DNA of 43,241 nucleotides, taken from positions 1 to 43,241 of the forward strand of contig SEEM01000041.1 in assembly GCA_004144595.1 (NCBI GenBank), read 5' to 3'. The notes under the pieces were generated by a model. The model made no database searches. It was not told the DNA's origin and was given only the letters and a program-made list of their open reading frames with translations. This DNA comes from Hyphomicrobiales bacterium (GTDB lineage: Bacteria; Pseudomonadota; Alphaproteobacteria; Rhizobiales; Beijerinckiaceae). The position numbers were made by a program, and so were the translations under genes. How positions within the stretch are numbered: the first letter of the stretch is position 1; each line of letters begins with the position of its first letter. Positions 28,713 through 37,380 of the stretch are shown piece after piece.

Positions 28713-29213
28713 CTAGTTCCGCGCGCCGCCCGTCGCGAGCGTGTTGCGTGCAGCCACCTGCCCGGCAGCGCGCCCGAAGAAGGACTCTGCATCGCCCATC
28801 TGGATCGACGGCTCGCAACTCGGATTGCAGGCATAGCTTTCCCGGTCCATGCCACGCTGAACCGTGAGGACGTCGCTGGGCGCGGCGCCGACCCGCACCA
28901 TCGACTCGGCAAGGAGCGTTCCATTGGCATCCAGCGCGATCAGGTTGGTCACGCCGAAGCTCTTGCCGGTCACGATCATGACGCCATTGCGCTGGACCGC
29001 CACGTCGGCGATGGCCGGATTGCCGACGATGACGGTCTGGGCCTTCTCGGGCAGGCGCACGACCTTCGCGTGATCGACGAGGACGATCACGCTTTCGGAT
29101 TTTCCGCGCGGTGGCGCAGCGACAGCGGTGCCGCACATAGTGATCGCGAGGGCTGTCGCGGCCACCCAGCGGGTCAGCCGACGGCGCCCTTCAGGAGCAC
29201 GAATGATCAACAT
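28713..29213 (-). CDS. Stand-alone pilus-secretin N-domain protein
   Basis: A 166-residue exported protein with a signal peptide (about residues 1-33, ends AVA-A). The body is the N-terminal domain that starts CpaC-type secretins (compare KVVRLPEKAQTVIVGNPAIADV with the RSLIVELPRDAKEVFVANP segment of the cpaC gene in this locus). The secretin barrel is missing. The C-terminal ~50 residues are different, with a CNPSC pair near 128-132. It probably acts in the periplasm near the CpaC channel. It is divergent from the Flp pilin gene across a 415-bp AT-rich region. Confidence 0.85.
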   Translation of the reverse strand: MLIIRAPEGRRRLTRWVAATALAITMCGTAVAAPPRGKSESVIVLVDHAKVVRLPEKAQTVIVGNPAIADVAVQRNGVMIVTGKSFGVTNLIALDANGTLLAESMVRVGAAPSDVLTVQRGMDRESYACNPSCEPSIQMGDAESFFGRAAGQVAARNTLATGGARN

Positions 29214-29390
29214 GGCAGCGCCTCAAGCTTTGCGACCTCTTCAATGAAGCCCAAAATGATGAATCAAATCCTAAGCGCACGGCGGACAGCGTTCTCATAC
29301 GGCCAACCACACTATGCCGCAGCGGAATATCGGCGACGGAAAGCGATTACCGTCGAATGTCACGAAATTAAATTGGCCTTACACGATCGA

Positions 29391-29407
29391 TTAAACGTAT
29401 TGTTAAC
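29391..29407. promoter_or_regulatory. TTAA-N8-TTAAC pair, CtrA-like
   Basis: TTAA at 29391-29394 and TTAAC at 29403-29407, eight bases apart. The CtrA consensus is TTAA-N7-TTAA(C); read with the adjacent TAAA the spacing is seven with one mismatch. It is about 180 bp from the pilus N-domain start and 220 bp from flp. Confidence 0.35.
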
Positions 29408-29463
29408 TGATAAAAACTCGCGTAACCGACGCTGCAAATAGGCTATTCGGCGAATTATTCCTG

Positions 29464-29480
29464 TTAAAGCGAGCGTTAAC
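29464..29480. promoter_or_regulatory. Second TTAA-N8-TTAAC pair, CtrA-like
   Basis: TTAA at 29464-29467 and TTAAC at 29476-29480, with the same TTAAA-N7-TTAAC layout as the site 73 bp upstream. Repetition of the same layout in the flp control region makes chance less likely. Confidence 0.38.
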
Positions 29481-29628
29481 CACAGAAAAAACACGGCGAG
29501 AAACGGGCCAATTCTTCGATCCGCTTAACCGATCAGCAAGATGAGCGCGCTAATTTCGTTCTTGTCGCTGACCGAAGCCACCTCAGAGCACAGGCAGCCG
29601 TCAAACCGTGGTGTAAAGGAGTTTCAGC

Positions 29629-29811
29629 ATGACCAATCTTTTCGCTCGCTTCGTCAAGGACGAGTCCGGCGCCACCGCCATCGAGTACGGCCTGATCGCC
29701 GCCCTGATCGCCGTCGGCATCATCACCGCCGCCACCACGCTCGGTACCAACCTGAGCACGCTGTTCACCAGCATCGGCACCAAGCTTTCGACCCAGGCCG
29801 GCAAGGTCTGA
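29629..29811 (+). CDS. flp: Flp family type IVb pilin (major pilin)
   Basis: A 60-residue prepilin and the major pilus subunit of the locus. The short basic leader (MTNLFARFVKDES) ends at Gly, followed by ATAIEYGLIAALIAVGII: the Flp motif G/xxxxEY with the conserved Glu-Tyr. The hydrophobic helix continues to about residue 40 and a short polar tail follows. It is cut by the CpaA peptidase and polymerised by CpaF/TadB/TadC. The ribosome site AAAGGAG at 29615-29621 is the best in the window, as expected for an abundant product. A strong terminator follows, so it can be expressed apart from cpaA. Confidence 0.96.
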   Translation: MTNLFARFVKDESGATAIEYGLIAALIAVGIITAATTLGTNLSTLFTSIGTKLSTQAGKV

Positions 29812-29836
29812 TCGGCAACCCAGCCGACTGCAAGGA

Positions 29837-29867
29837 CGCCCCGGCATCGCCGGGGCGTTTTGCTTTT
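29837..29867 (+). terminator. Rho-independent terminator after flp
   Basis: CGCCCCGGC (29837-29845) and GCCGGGGCG (29849-29857) make a 9-bp GC stem with a 3-base loop, followed at once by TTTTGCTTTT. It lies 25 bp after the flp stop and would give a short, abundant pilin transcript with limited read-through into cpaA. Confidence 0.9.
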
Positions 29868-29947
29868 CATGCCGGCTTTGATGCGATTGCCGTAAGGGTT
29901 TGGTGAGGCGTTCACGGCACTATCAGGTGAGTAGCGGAGTAACTCTC

Positions 29948-30460
29948 ATGACCCTGCCCCAGATCGTCATGCTCGGCGTCTTTCCTTTCGCCATGGCCTA
30001 TGCCGCGGCCAGCGACCTGGTCTCGATGACGATCTCGAACCAGCTGTGCCTGTTTCTCGTCGGCAGCCTCGCGGTCTGCGTTGTCCTGCTCGGCCTGAGC
30101 CCGGCGGCGATCGGCTGGCATCTGGCCGCCGGGGGGCTGGTCCTGGTCATCTCCTTCGGCCTGTTCGCCGCCGGATGGATCGGTGGCGGCGATGCCAAGC
30201 TCGCTGCCGCGACGGCACTCTGGTTCGGCTTCGACCAGTTGATGCCCTATCTGCTCATCGCGGCGTTCCTGGGCGGCCTGCTGACCCTGCTCATCCTGCG
30301 GCTGCGCTCGCGCCCGCTGCCGGCGCTCGTCGAGAACTGGGGCTGGGTGCGCCGGCTGCACGCCGCCAACGAGGGCGTGCCCTACGGCATCGCGCTGGCG
30401 TTCGCCGCCCTGCTGGTCCTGCCGGATACCACCATCTGGCATGCCGCGATCGGCGTCTGA
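29948..30460 (+). CDS. cpaA: Prepilin peptidase CpaA (TadV-type)
   Basis: A 170-residue integral membrane aspartic peptidase that removes the leader of Flp and the TadE-like pseudopilins. The two catalytic Asp are Asp23 (AASDLVSMTI) and Asp82 in the GGGDAKL form of the GxGD motif. Five to six hydrophobic helices span the protein. The short form lacks the methylase domain of PilD, as usual for Tad peptidases. The start is set by GGAG at 29936-29939, eight bases upstream; the frame opens further but without a site. Confidence 0.93.
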   Translation: MTLPQIVMLGVFPFAMAYAAASDLVSMTISNQLCLFLVGSLAVCVVLLGLSPAAIGWHLAAGGLVLVISFGLFAAGWIGGGDAKLAAATALWFGFDQLMPYLLIAAFLGGLLTLLILRLRSRPLPALVENWGWVRRLHAANEGVPYGIALAFAALLVLPDTTIWHAAIGV

Positions 30461-30509
30461 AGGGCGCAGTGGACGTTACGGCAGCGGCCATCAAAAAATA
30501 TACGTCCAG

Positions 30510-30525
30510 TTAACCATAAGTTGAC
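30510..30525. promoter_or_regulatory. TTAA-N7-TTGAC site before cpaB, CtrA-like
   Basis: TTAA (30510-30513) and TTGAC (30521-30525) have exactly seven bases between them and one mismatch to the CtrA consensus TTAA-N7-TTAAC. The left half extends as TTAACCAT. It lies 60-75 bp before the cpaB start in a small AT-rich patch, a good place for a promoter. Confidence 0.42.
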
Positions 30526-30584
30526 GTTTCCGAACGACGATCCGTGTCGAGAGCCAATCACGCTTGGCTGAGGGTCGTTCGTTC

Positions 30585-31358
30585 ATGAGTCCCGCACGCA
30601 TCATCATTCTCGCGGTCGCGCTGATAGCCGGACTGGGCGCAGCGCTGCTCGTGCAGAGCCCCAAGGATCCCGCACCCGTCGCGAAGGTCGAACAGGCGCC
30701 GACCGTTCCGGTCCTGGTCGCGGCGAGCGACATCCCCGTCGGCAACACGGTGACGGCCAACGACCTGCGCTGGCTCGACTGGCCGCTCGCCAGCGTGCCG
30801 GCCGGCCTCATCCGCAAGGACGAAGCCCCCGAAGCCGAGAAAGAGATCATCGGGCAGGTGGCGCGCTACGGCACGCTCGGTGCCGAGCCGATCCGCCGCG
30901 AGAAGCTGATCAAGACCGACGGAACCGGCTTCCTCTCCGCCGTCCTGCCTGCGGGCATGCGCGCCGTCGCGATCTCCACCGACAGCCGCGGCGCCAACAC
31001 CGCCGGCGGCTTCATCCTTCCCAACGATCGCGTCGACGTGATTTCCACCATGCGCGGCGAGTCGGGCGGCAATCGCGAGACCTATGCCAGCGAGGTCCTC
31101 CTGCGGAACGTTCGCGTCCTGGCGATCGGACAGAACGTGCAGGAGCGCAACGGCGAGAAGGTCGTGGTCGGCGAGACCGCGACGCTCGAAATCGAGCCCG
31201 CGCAGGTCGAGAACCTCGTTCAGGCCCAGAAGACGGGCACGCTCTCGCTGGCGCTGCGCAGCCTGAAGGACGCCGGCGAAACGACGCCGCCTGCCCAAGC
31301 CGACAACTCCATGACGCTCGTGCGCTACGGTGTCACCTCCAAGAGCGTGAAGCCATGA
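30585..31358 (+). CDS. cpaB: Flp pilus assembly protein CpaB
   Basis: A 257-residue protein with an N-terminal membrane anchor or signal (residues 4-23). An SAF/RcpC-type domain follows (VPVLVAASDIPVGNTVTANDL near 39-59, then WPLASVPAGLI), and the C-terminal half ends in a GVTSKSVKP tail. CpaB/RcpC is thought to act in the periplasm next to the secretin channel. The start is the ATG at 30585; a TTG seven codons upstream is less likely. It overlaps cpaC by ATGA and opens the long cpaBCDEF-tadBC unit. Confidence 0.92.
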   Translation: MSPARIIILAVALIAGLGAALLVQSPKDPAPVAKVEQAPTVPVLVAASDIPVGNTVTANDLRWLDWPLASVPAGLIRKDEAPEAEKEIIGQVARYGTLGAEPIRREKLIKTDGTGFLSAVLPAGMRAVAISTDSRGANTAGGFILPNDRVDVISTMRGESGGNRETYASEVLLRNVRVLAIGQNVQERNGEKVVVGETATLEIEPAQVENLVQAQKTGTLSLALRSLKDAGETTPPAQADNSMTLVRYGVTSKSVKP

Positions 31359-32794
31359 TCAGATCTTCTCTCCGCTTCGCTGCGGCCTTCGCCCTCGTTC
31401 TGGTCGCCGGCAGCGCCAGTTCCCAGACAACCGGAACAGGCCCCGCCCCGGTCCTGAATGTCGGCTCGAGCGAGAACGCGATCTCGCGCAAGCTCGATCT
31501 CTCGATCGGGCGCTCGCTCATCGTCGAATTGCCGCGCGACGCCAAGGAGGTCTTCGTCGCCAACCCGAAGGTCGCCAACGCGGTGGTCCGGACGGCGCGC
31601 AAGCTCTTCGTGATCGGCATCGCCGACGGTGCGACCTCGATGTTCGTGATGGATGGCGACGGCCAGCAGATCACCGCGCTCGACATCAATGTCGGGCGTG
31701 ACCTCAACGTGCTCAGGCAGACGCTGCGGACGGCGCTCCCCAATTCGCAGATCGAGATCAAGCCCGCCGGCGATTCGATCCTGCTCGTCGGCGCTGTGCC
31801 GAGCGCTTCGGACGCGACACAGGCCGTCGATATCGCGAAGGCCTTCGTCGGCGGCGCGACCGCCTGGAGGACCGGAACGGTGATCAACTCGCTGACCATC
31901 CGCGACCGCGATCAGGTGATGGTGAAGGTCACGGTGTCCGAGATCTCACGCAAGGCCATCAAGCAGCTCGGCATCAATTCCAGCGGCGAGTGGAAACTCG
32001 GCAAGTTCTCGCTCACGCCCACGATCGACAACCCCTTCTCGCTTTCGCCGCAGGCCCTGTCCGCTTCGGCGATCGGCGCCGGCATCGGCAATTCGCAGAA
32101 CTTCACGCTGCGTGCGCTGGAGCGGGCCGGCATGGCGCGCGTCCTCGCAGAACCGACCGTGACCGCGATCTCCGGCGAAAGCGCCAAGTTCACCGCCGGC
32201 GGCGAGGTTCCGATTCCGACCGGCTACACCTGCGATCCGGCAAAGGCCGTCTGCACGCTCGGCGTCACCTACAAGCCAATCGGTGTCGCCCTGAACTTCA
32301 CGCCGATCGTGCTCTCGGCCAACAAGATCAGCATGCGCATCGCGACCGAGGTCACCGAACTCGACTTCGAGAACCAGATCGTGCTCCAGGGCGGAGCCGG
32401 CCAGCCCACCGTCACCGTCCCCGCCTTCCGCGTGCGCAAGTCGGACACGACGGTGGAATTGCCGTCCGGCGGCACGCTGGCCACCGCCGGCCTGATCCAG
32501 CGCGTCTCCAAGACCTCCATCAACGGCCTGCCCGGGCTGATGAACCTGCCGATCATCGGCGTGCTGTTCCGGTCGCGCGACTACCAGCGCGAGGAGACCG
32601 AGCTGATGATCACCGTGACGCCCTATATCGCCAAGCCGATGCAGCCGAGCGAGGTCCAGCGGCCCGATGACGGCTTCGTCGAGACCCACGACTCGCAGGC
32701 GATCCTGCTCGGTCGCCTGAACAAGATCTACGGCAGCGGCGGGGGGCCGGTTCCCCAGGCCTACAAGGGCCGCGTCGGCTTCATCGCCGACTGA
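31355..32794 (+). CDS. cpaC: Type II/III secretion-family secretin CpaC
   Basis: A 479-residue outer-membrane channel protein of the Tad pilus. The signal peptide covers about residues 1-23. The pilus-secretin N-domain follows (RSLIVELPRDAKEVFVANPKVANAVV type sequence near 47-72, split by family variation), then a short BON-like part. The secretin barrel runs from about 230 to 430, with VLAEPTVTAISGESAKFTAGGE near 263 and the NLPIIGVLFRSRDYQ and TELMITVTPYI end signature near 405-425. Complete. Begins inside the cpaB stop (ATGA). Confidence 0.94.
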   Translation: MIRSSLRFAAAFALVLVAGSASSQTTGTGPAPVLNVGSSENAISRKLDLSIGRSLIVELPRDAKEVFVANPKVANAVVRTARKLFVIGIADGATSMFVMDGDGQQITALDINVGRDLNVLRQTLRTALPNSQIEIKPAGDSILLVGAVPSASDATQAVDIAKAFVGGATAWRTGTVINSLTIRDRDQVMVKVTVSEISRKAIKQLGINSSGEWKLGKFSLTPTIDNPFSLSPQALSASAIGAGIGNSQNFTLRALERAGMARVLAEPTVTAISGESAKFTAGGEVPIPTGYTCDPAKAVCTLGVTYKPIGVALNFTPIVLSANKISMRIATEVTELDFENQIVLQGGAGQPTVTVPAFRVRKSDTTVELPSGGTLATAGLIQRVSKTSINGLPGLMNLPIIGVLFRSRDYQREETELMITVTPYIAKPMQPSEVQRPDDGFVETHDSQAILLGRLNKIYGSGGGPVPQAYKGRVGFIAD

Positions 32795-32808
32795 GCGCCC
32801 CAGCGACA

Positions 32809-33576
32809 ATGATGATGGATGGCCCGATCATGACGGTTTCCTCCCGGATCGACTCGACAGCGCCGCGCCTGATGGCCGCAGTGCTGGCGCTCGGCGCCCT
32901 GCTCGGCGGCTGCGCCAACCGCACGGCCGCGACCGATACCCTCGCCTATGGACCGGACGACGTGCGCGAACGTCATCCGATCGTGCTTCGCGACGCTCCG
33001 CGTTCGCTCGACGTCTTCGTCGGGCGCGCCGGCGGCAGGCTCGACGCCCGGCAGGCTGAGGACGTCGCCGGCTTCGCCCGCGAGTTCCGCCTGTCAGGAA
33101 AGGGCGGTCTCGTGGCCGAGGTCCCGACCGGCGACCGCCGCGACCGCGCCGCCCACGACACCCTCAACGGCATCCGGGCGGCGCTGTCGCGCGGCGGGGT
33201 CTCGCCCGCCGTCCTCAGCGTCCGCAGCTACCCGATTCAGGACCCCGGCCTGGCCTCGCCGATCCGCCTGACCTTCGCCTCGCTCCAGGCGAGCGTCGCG
33301 CATCGCTGCGGGCAATGGCCGTCCGACATCGGCGCCTCCGATTTCAAGTTCGCATCCTCGAACGCGCCCTACTGGAATCTCGGCTGCGCCTCGCAGGCGA
33401 CGCTGGCCGCGCAGATCGCCGACCCGATCGACCTCGTCCGCTCCCGCGACGAGGGTCGGCCCGACATCGTCAAGCGCATGGGCGCCATCACGAAGATCCG
33501 GGAGGGCAGAGATCCCTCGACCCAGTACCGGCAACAGACGCCGCAGATCAATTCGGCTGTCGGAGGCGGCAACTGA
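32809..33576 (+). CDS. cpaD: CpaD-family pilus assembly lipoprotein
   Basis: A 255-residue lipoprotein. The lipobox LLGGC places the lipidated Cys at residue 35 from the first ATG, or at 28 if translation starts at the ATG at 32830, which gives a more usual signal length; neither has a strong ribosome site. The mature part has the CpaD signature RHPIVLRDAPRSLDVFVG and a late NAPYWNLGCASQATLAAQIADP. CpaD helps the CpaC secretin reach or stay in the outer membrane. Its stop and the cpaE start share a base (TGATG). Confidence 0.92.
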   Translation: MMMDGPIMTVSSRIDSTAPRLMAAVLALGALLGGCANRTAATDTLAYGPDDVRERHPIVLRDAPRSLDVFVGRAGGRLDARQAEDVAGFAREFRLSGKGGLVAEVPTGDRRDRAAHDTLNGIRAALSRGGVSPAVLSVRSYPIQDPGLASPIRLTFASLQASVAHRCGQWPSDIGASDFKFASSNAPYWNLGCASQATLAAQIADPIDLVRSRDEGRPDIVKRMGAITKIREGRDPSTQYRQQTPQINSAVGGGN

Positions 33577-34841
33577 TGGACTTGGAAGCCCACGAGAATT
33601 CGGCGAACGACCTGTCCAGCGACGAGACCATCGCGCCGCTGCCACGCATCACGCTGCAGGCGTTCTGCGAAACACCGGCCGTCGCCGCCACCATGCAGGC
33701 GGCGGTTGCCGACCGGCGCATGGACAAGGCCCATGCCCGCGTCCAGATGGGGGGCCCTGCTGCCGCCGTCGAAGCCTTTCGCACGGCGCCTACGCCCAAC
33801 ATCATCGTGATCGAGGCCGTGGCCGACCCGGCGACGCTCGTCTCGCATCTCGAATCCCTGTCCGAAAGCTGCGATGCCGGCACCAAGGTCGTGGTGATCG
33901 GGCATGTCAACGACGTCCAGCTCTACCGCGACCTGATCCGCCGCGGCGTCAGCGAATACCTGATCGCGCCGCTGGAGCCGCTCGACGTCCTGCGCACGCT
34001 GTCGGAGCTCTACATCACCCCGGAGGCCCGCAATCTCGGCCGCGTCATCGCGGTGATGGGGGCGAAGGGCGGAGTCGGTGCCTCGACCGTCGCCCACAAC
34101 ATCTCCTGGGCGATCGCACGCAATCTCGACGCCTCGACCGTCATCGTCGACCTCGACATCGCCTTCGGCACGGCCGGGCTCAACTTCAACCAGGACCCGC
34201 CCCAGGGCATCGCGGAGGCGGTTTTCGCGCCGGAACGCCTCGATTCAAACCTGCTGGACCGGCTCCTGTCGCGCTGCAGCGACAATCTCGCGCTGCTGGC
34301 CGCGCCGGCGATCCTGGACCGGACGGTCGATCTCGACGAGGACGCGCTCGAACAGCTCCTCGAACTGCTGCGCGCCAGCGTGCCCTGCATCATCCTCGAC
34401 GTGCCGCATCAGTGGAATGCCTGGGTGAAGCGAACGGTGCTCGGCGCCGACGAGATCCTGATCGTCGCCGAACCCGAGCTCGCCTCCCTGCGCAACGCCA
34501 AGAATCTGGTCGATCTGTCCCGGGCCATGCGGCCGAACGATGCCGTCGCCCGGCTTGTCCTCAACCGCGTCGGCGTCCCCAAGCGGCCCGAGATCAACAC
34601 CGGGGAATTCTCCAAGGCGCTCGGCATCGACGTGCTCACCACGATCCCGTTCGACGCCCAGTTGTTCGGCACCGCCGCCAATAACGGGCAGATGATCGCC
34701 GAGGTGCAGGCCGGCAGCAAGGCGACCGAGGCCTTTACCCAGATCGCCAGCGCGCTGACCGGGCGCGGCGAAGCCAAGCGGAGCCGGCGCAGCCTGCTCG
34801 AACCATTCGTCGCGAAACTGAAGCGCCGCAAGGCCTCGTGA
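33576..34841 (+). CDS. cpaE: Pilus assembly protein CpaE (ParA/MinD-like)
   Basis: A 421-residue protein. Residues about 20-140 form a receiver-like domain without clear phosphorylation residues. The rest is a MinD/ParA-type ATPase with the deviant Walker A KGGVGAST (Lys164) and DLDIAFGTAG near 190. In Caulobacter CpaE places the pilus apparatus at the pole. The start at 33576 overlaps the cpaD stop by one base. The C-terminus is basic (KRSRRS, KLKRRKAS). An 80-bp gap with no hairpin separates it from cpaF. Confidence 0.92.
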   Translation: MDLEAHENSANDLSSDETIAPLPRITLQAFCETPAVAATMQAAVADRRMDKAHARVQMGGPAAAVEAFRTAPTPNIIVIEAVADPATLVSHLESLSESCDAGTKVVVIGHVNDVQLYRDLIRRGVSEYLIAPLEPLDVLRTLSELYITPEARNLGRVIAVMGAKGGVGASTVAHNISWAIARNLDASTVIVDLDIAFGTAGLNFNQDPPQGIAEAVFAPERLDSNLLDRLLSRCSDNLALLAAPAILDRTVDLDEDALEQLLELLRASVPCIILDVPHQWNAWVKRTVLGADEILIVAEPELASLRNAKNLVDLSRAMRPNDAVARLVLNRVGVPKRPEINTGEFSKALGIDVLTTIPFDAQLFGTAANNGQMIAEVQAGSKATEAFTQIASALTGRGEAKRSRRSLLEPFVAKLKRRKAS

Positions 34842-34921
34842 TGAACAGGAACTGACGATGACGGGGAGACGCCCGCGCGCCAGACGAGAGACCGGCCCCG
34901 ACCGGGCGGGAGAGTATTGAG

Positions 34922-36367
34922 ATGTTCGGCAAGCGATCCGCAGGCGCAGGTCACGCGCCCAATCTGAACGCGAGGGCGCCCGCAGCCGTGCAGGCCGCGC
35001 CGCGCAAGCCCGAGCTCGCGCCGGCCGTGGAGGAGCGCAGGAGCGCGCCGCCGGTCGAGGCGGCTCCGCGTTCCGAAGACTACTATCAGATGAAGAGCAT
35101 GATCTTCGGGGCGCTGATCGAGGCCATCGATCTGTCACAGCTCGCGAAGCTCGACGCGGAATCGGCGCGCGAGGAAATCCGCGACATCATCAACGAGATC
35201 ATCTCGCTGAAGAATGTCGTGTTGTCGATCGCCGAGCAGGAAGAGCTGCTCGACGACATCTGCAACGACGTGCTGGGCTACGGACCGCTCGAGCCGCTGC
35301 TGGCCCGCGACGACATCGCCGACATCATGGTCAACGGCGCCGGCCGGACCTTCATCGAAACCGCCGGCAAGATCCAGCTCACCAATATCCGCTTCCGCGA
35401 CAACGCGCAGCTGATGAACATCTGCCAGCGCATCGTCAGCCAGGTCGGCCGGCGCGTCGACGAAAGCTCGCCGATCTGCGACGCGCGCCTCGCCGACGGC
35501 TCACGCGTCAACGTGATCGCGCCGCCGCTGGCCATCGACGGCCCGGTCCTGACCATCCGCAAGTTCAAGAAGGACAAGCTGACGCTCGACCAGCTCGTCA
35601 AGTTCGGCGCGATCTCGCCGCCCGGCGCCGAGATCCTGAAGATCATCGGTCGCGTGCGCTGCAACATCGTCATCTCGGGCGGCACGGGCTCCGGCAAGAC
35701 GACGCTGCTCAACTGCCTGACCAATTACATCGACGAAGACGAGCGCGTGATCACCTGCGAAGACGCGGCCGAGCTCCAGCTCCAGCAACCGCATGTGGTG
35801 CGCCTCGAAACCCGTCCGCCCAATCTCGAAGGCACGGGCGCGGTGACGATGCGCGACCTCGTCAAGAACTGCCTGCGCATGCGCCCCGAACGCATCATCG
35901 TCGGCGAGGTGCGCGGACCGGAGGCCTTCGACCTGCTCCAGGCGATGAACACCGGTCACGACGGCTCGATGGGCACGCTGCACGCCAACTCGCCCCGCGA
36001 GTGCCTGAGCCGTATCGAATCGATGATCACCATGGGTGGCTTCTCGCTGCCCTCGAAGACGCTGCGCGAGATGATCTGCTCCTCGATCGACGTGATCATC
36101 CAGGCCCAGCGCCTGCGCGACGGATCGCGACGGATCACCCACATCACCGAAGTGATGGGCATGGAGGGCGAGGTCATCACGACGCAGGACCTGATGCTCT
36201 ACGATATCGTCGGCGAGGACGCCGCCGGCAAGCTCATCGGCCGGCACCGCGCCACAGGCGTCGGGCGACCGCGATTCTGGGAGCGCGCGCGCTATTTCAA
36301 CGAGGACCAGCGCCTCGCCGCCGCACTCGACCAGCTTGAAGACGCAGGCACCAGCAATGCCATCTGA
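34922..36367 (+). CDS. cpaF: Pilus motor ATPase CpaF (TadA)
   Basis: A 481-residue secretion ATPase of the GspE/VirB11 superfamily that powers pilin assembly. The first ~55 residues are Ala/Pro-rich linker. The N-domain carries [26 protein letters not shown] sequence near 118-140. Walker A is GGTGSGKTT from 253 (Lys259), an Asp box (CEDAAELQL) follows, then [14 protein letters not shown] and the His box [13 protein letters not shown] near 343. Complete and very well conserved. It is followed 27 bp later by tadB. Confidence 0.96.
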   Translation: MFGKRSAGAGHAPNLNARAPAAVQAAPRKPELAPAVEERRSAPPVEAAPRSEDYYQMKSMIFGALIEAIDLSQLAKLDAESAREEIRDIINEIISLKNVVLSIAEQEELLDDICNDVLGYGPLEPLLARDDIADIMVNGAGRTFIETAGKIQLTNIRFRDNAQLMNICQRIVSQVGRRVDESSPICDARLADGSRVNVIAPPLAIDGPVLTIRKFKKDKLTLDQLVKFGAISPPGAEILKIIGRVRCNIVISGGTGSGKTTLLNCLTNYIDEDERVITCEDAAELQLQQPHVVRLETRPPNLEGTGAVTMRDLVKNCLRMRPERIIVGEVRGPEAFDLLQAMNTGHDGSMGTLHANSPRECLSRIESMITMGGFSLPSKTLREMICSSIDVIIQAQRLRDGSRRITHITEVMGMEGEVITTQDLMLYDIVGEDAAGKLIGRHRATGVGRPRFWERARYFNEDQRLAAALDQLEDAGTSNAI

Positions 36368-36394
36368 CCGCACGCTCTCGCGGGGAAGCCGGTC

Positions 36395-37372
36395 ATGAAC
36401 ACGAGCACGCTCGCCGTCGCCCTTTTGGCCATGCTCGCCGTCGGCGGCGTGGTCTACGCGCTGCTCTATCCGACGCTGAGCGGCGAAAAGCGCGCTGAAA
36501 AGCGGCGCAAGGACTTCGCCGGGCCGAGCACGGTGCGCGGCATCGACCGCGAGGCGCAGGCCCGCAACAAGCGTGGCCATATCGCGCAGAGCCTGAAGGA
36601 TATCGAGAACCGCGAGAACGCGCGCAACAAGGTCTCGCTCGAGCAGCGCATCGCCCAGGCCGGCCTGACCTGGACTCCCAAGAAATACTACGGGATCAGC
36701 GTGGGGACCGCGGTCGTAGTGGGGCTCATCCTCTGGATCGCGAGCGGAAACTGGATCCTCGGTCTCGCCGGCCTCTTCATCGGCGGTTTCGGCATGCCCG
36801 CCTGGTTCCTGAAACGCTGCAAGGCCAGACGCCTGAAGAAGTTCGGGATCGAGTTCCCCAACGCGATCGACGTCATCGTGCGCGGCATCAAGGCCGGCCT
36901 GCCGGTGAACGACTGCCTGCGCATCATCGCCAGCGAAGCCGCGGAGCCAGTGAAAAGCGAATTCAGGATGATCATCGAGGGACAGACGCTGGGCCTGCCG
37001 CTGTCGGAAGCCGTGGTCAAGCTGAACGAGCGCATGCCCTGCGCCGAGGCCAATTTCTTCGGAATCGTCATCGCCATCCAGCAGAAGACCGGCGGCAACC
37101 TCTCCGAGACTCTCGGAAATCTGTCACGCGTGCTGCGCGAGCGCCGCAAGATGCGCGACAAGATCGCGGCGGTATCGACGGAAGCCAAGGCCTCGGCGGC
37201 CATCATCGGGTCGCTCCCCCCGATCGTGGCGATCCTGGTCTGGCTCACCACCCCGAAATACATCGAGATTCTCTGGATCACGCAGGCCGGCAAGGTGGCG
37301 ATGGTCGCGAGCGGGCTGTGGATGCTGGTCGGCATCCTGGTCATGCGCAAGATGATCAACTTCGACATCTGA
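36395..37372 (+). CDS. tadB: Tad inner-membrane platform protein TadB
   Basis: A 325-residue T2SSF-domain membrane protein. One hydrophobic helix near 5-25, a pair near 98-140, and two at the C-terminus (about 270-320) surround the cytoplasmic F domain (FPNAIDVIVRGIKAGLPVNDCL near 156, LSETLGNLSRVLRERRKM near 235). TadB and TadC together form the platform on which CpaF acts. Spacing to tadC is 8 bp. Complete. Confidence 0.94.
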   Translation: MNTSTLAVALLAMLAVGGVVYALLYPTLSGEKRAEKRRKDFAGPSTVRGIDREAQARNKRGHIAQSLKDIENRENARNKVSLEQRIAQAGLTWTPKKYYGISVGTAVVVGLILWIASGNWILGLAGLFIGGFGMPAWFLKRCKARRLKKFGIEFPNAIDVIVRGIKAGLPVNDCLRIIASEAAEPVKSEFRMIIEGQTLGLPLSEAVVKLNERMPCAEANFFGIVIAIQQKTGGNLSETLGNLSRVLRERRKMRDKIAAVSTEAKASAAIIGSLPPIVAILVWLTTPKYIEILWITQAGKVAMVASGLWMLVGILVMRKMINFDI

Positions 37373-37380
37373 GGCGAACG

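Larger units (their letters stand above)
29214..29628. other. AT-rich divergent control region of the Tad locus
   Basis: The 415 bp between the pilus N-domain gene and the Flp pilin gene hold no credible gene. The region is clearly AT-richer than its flanks from about 29240 to 29540. It contains two paired TTAA sites, listed separately, and the strong ribosome site of flp (AAAGGAG, 29615-29621). It must carry the promoters of both divergent units. Confidence 0.7.
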
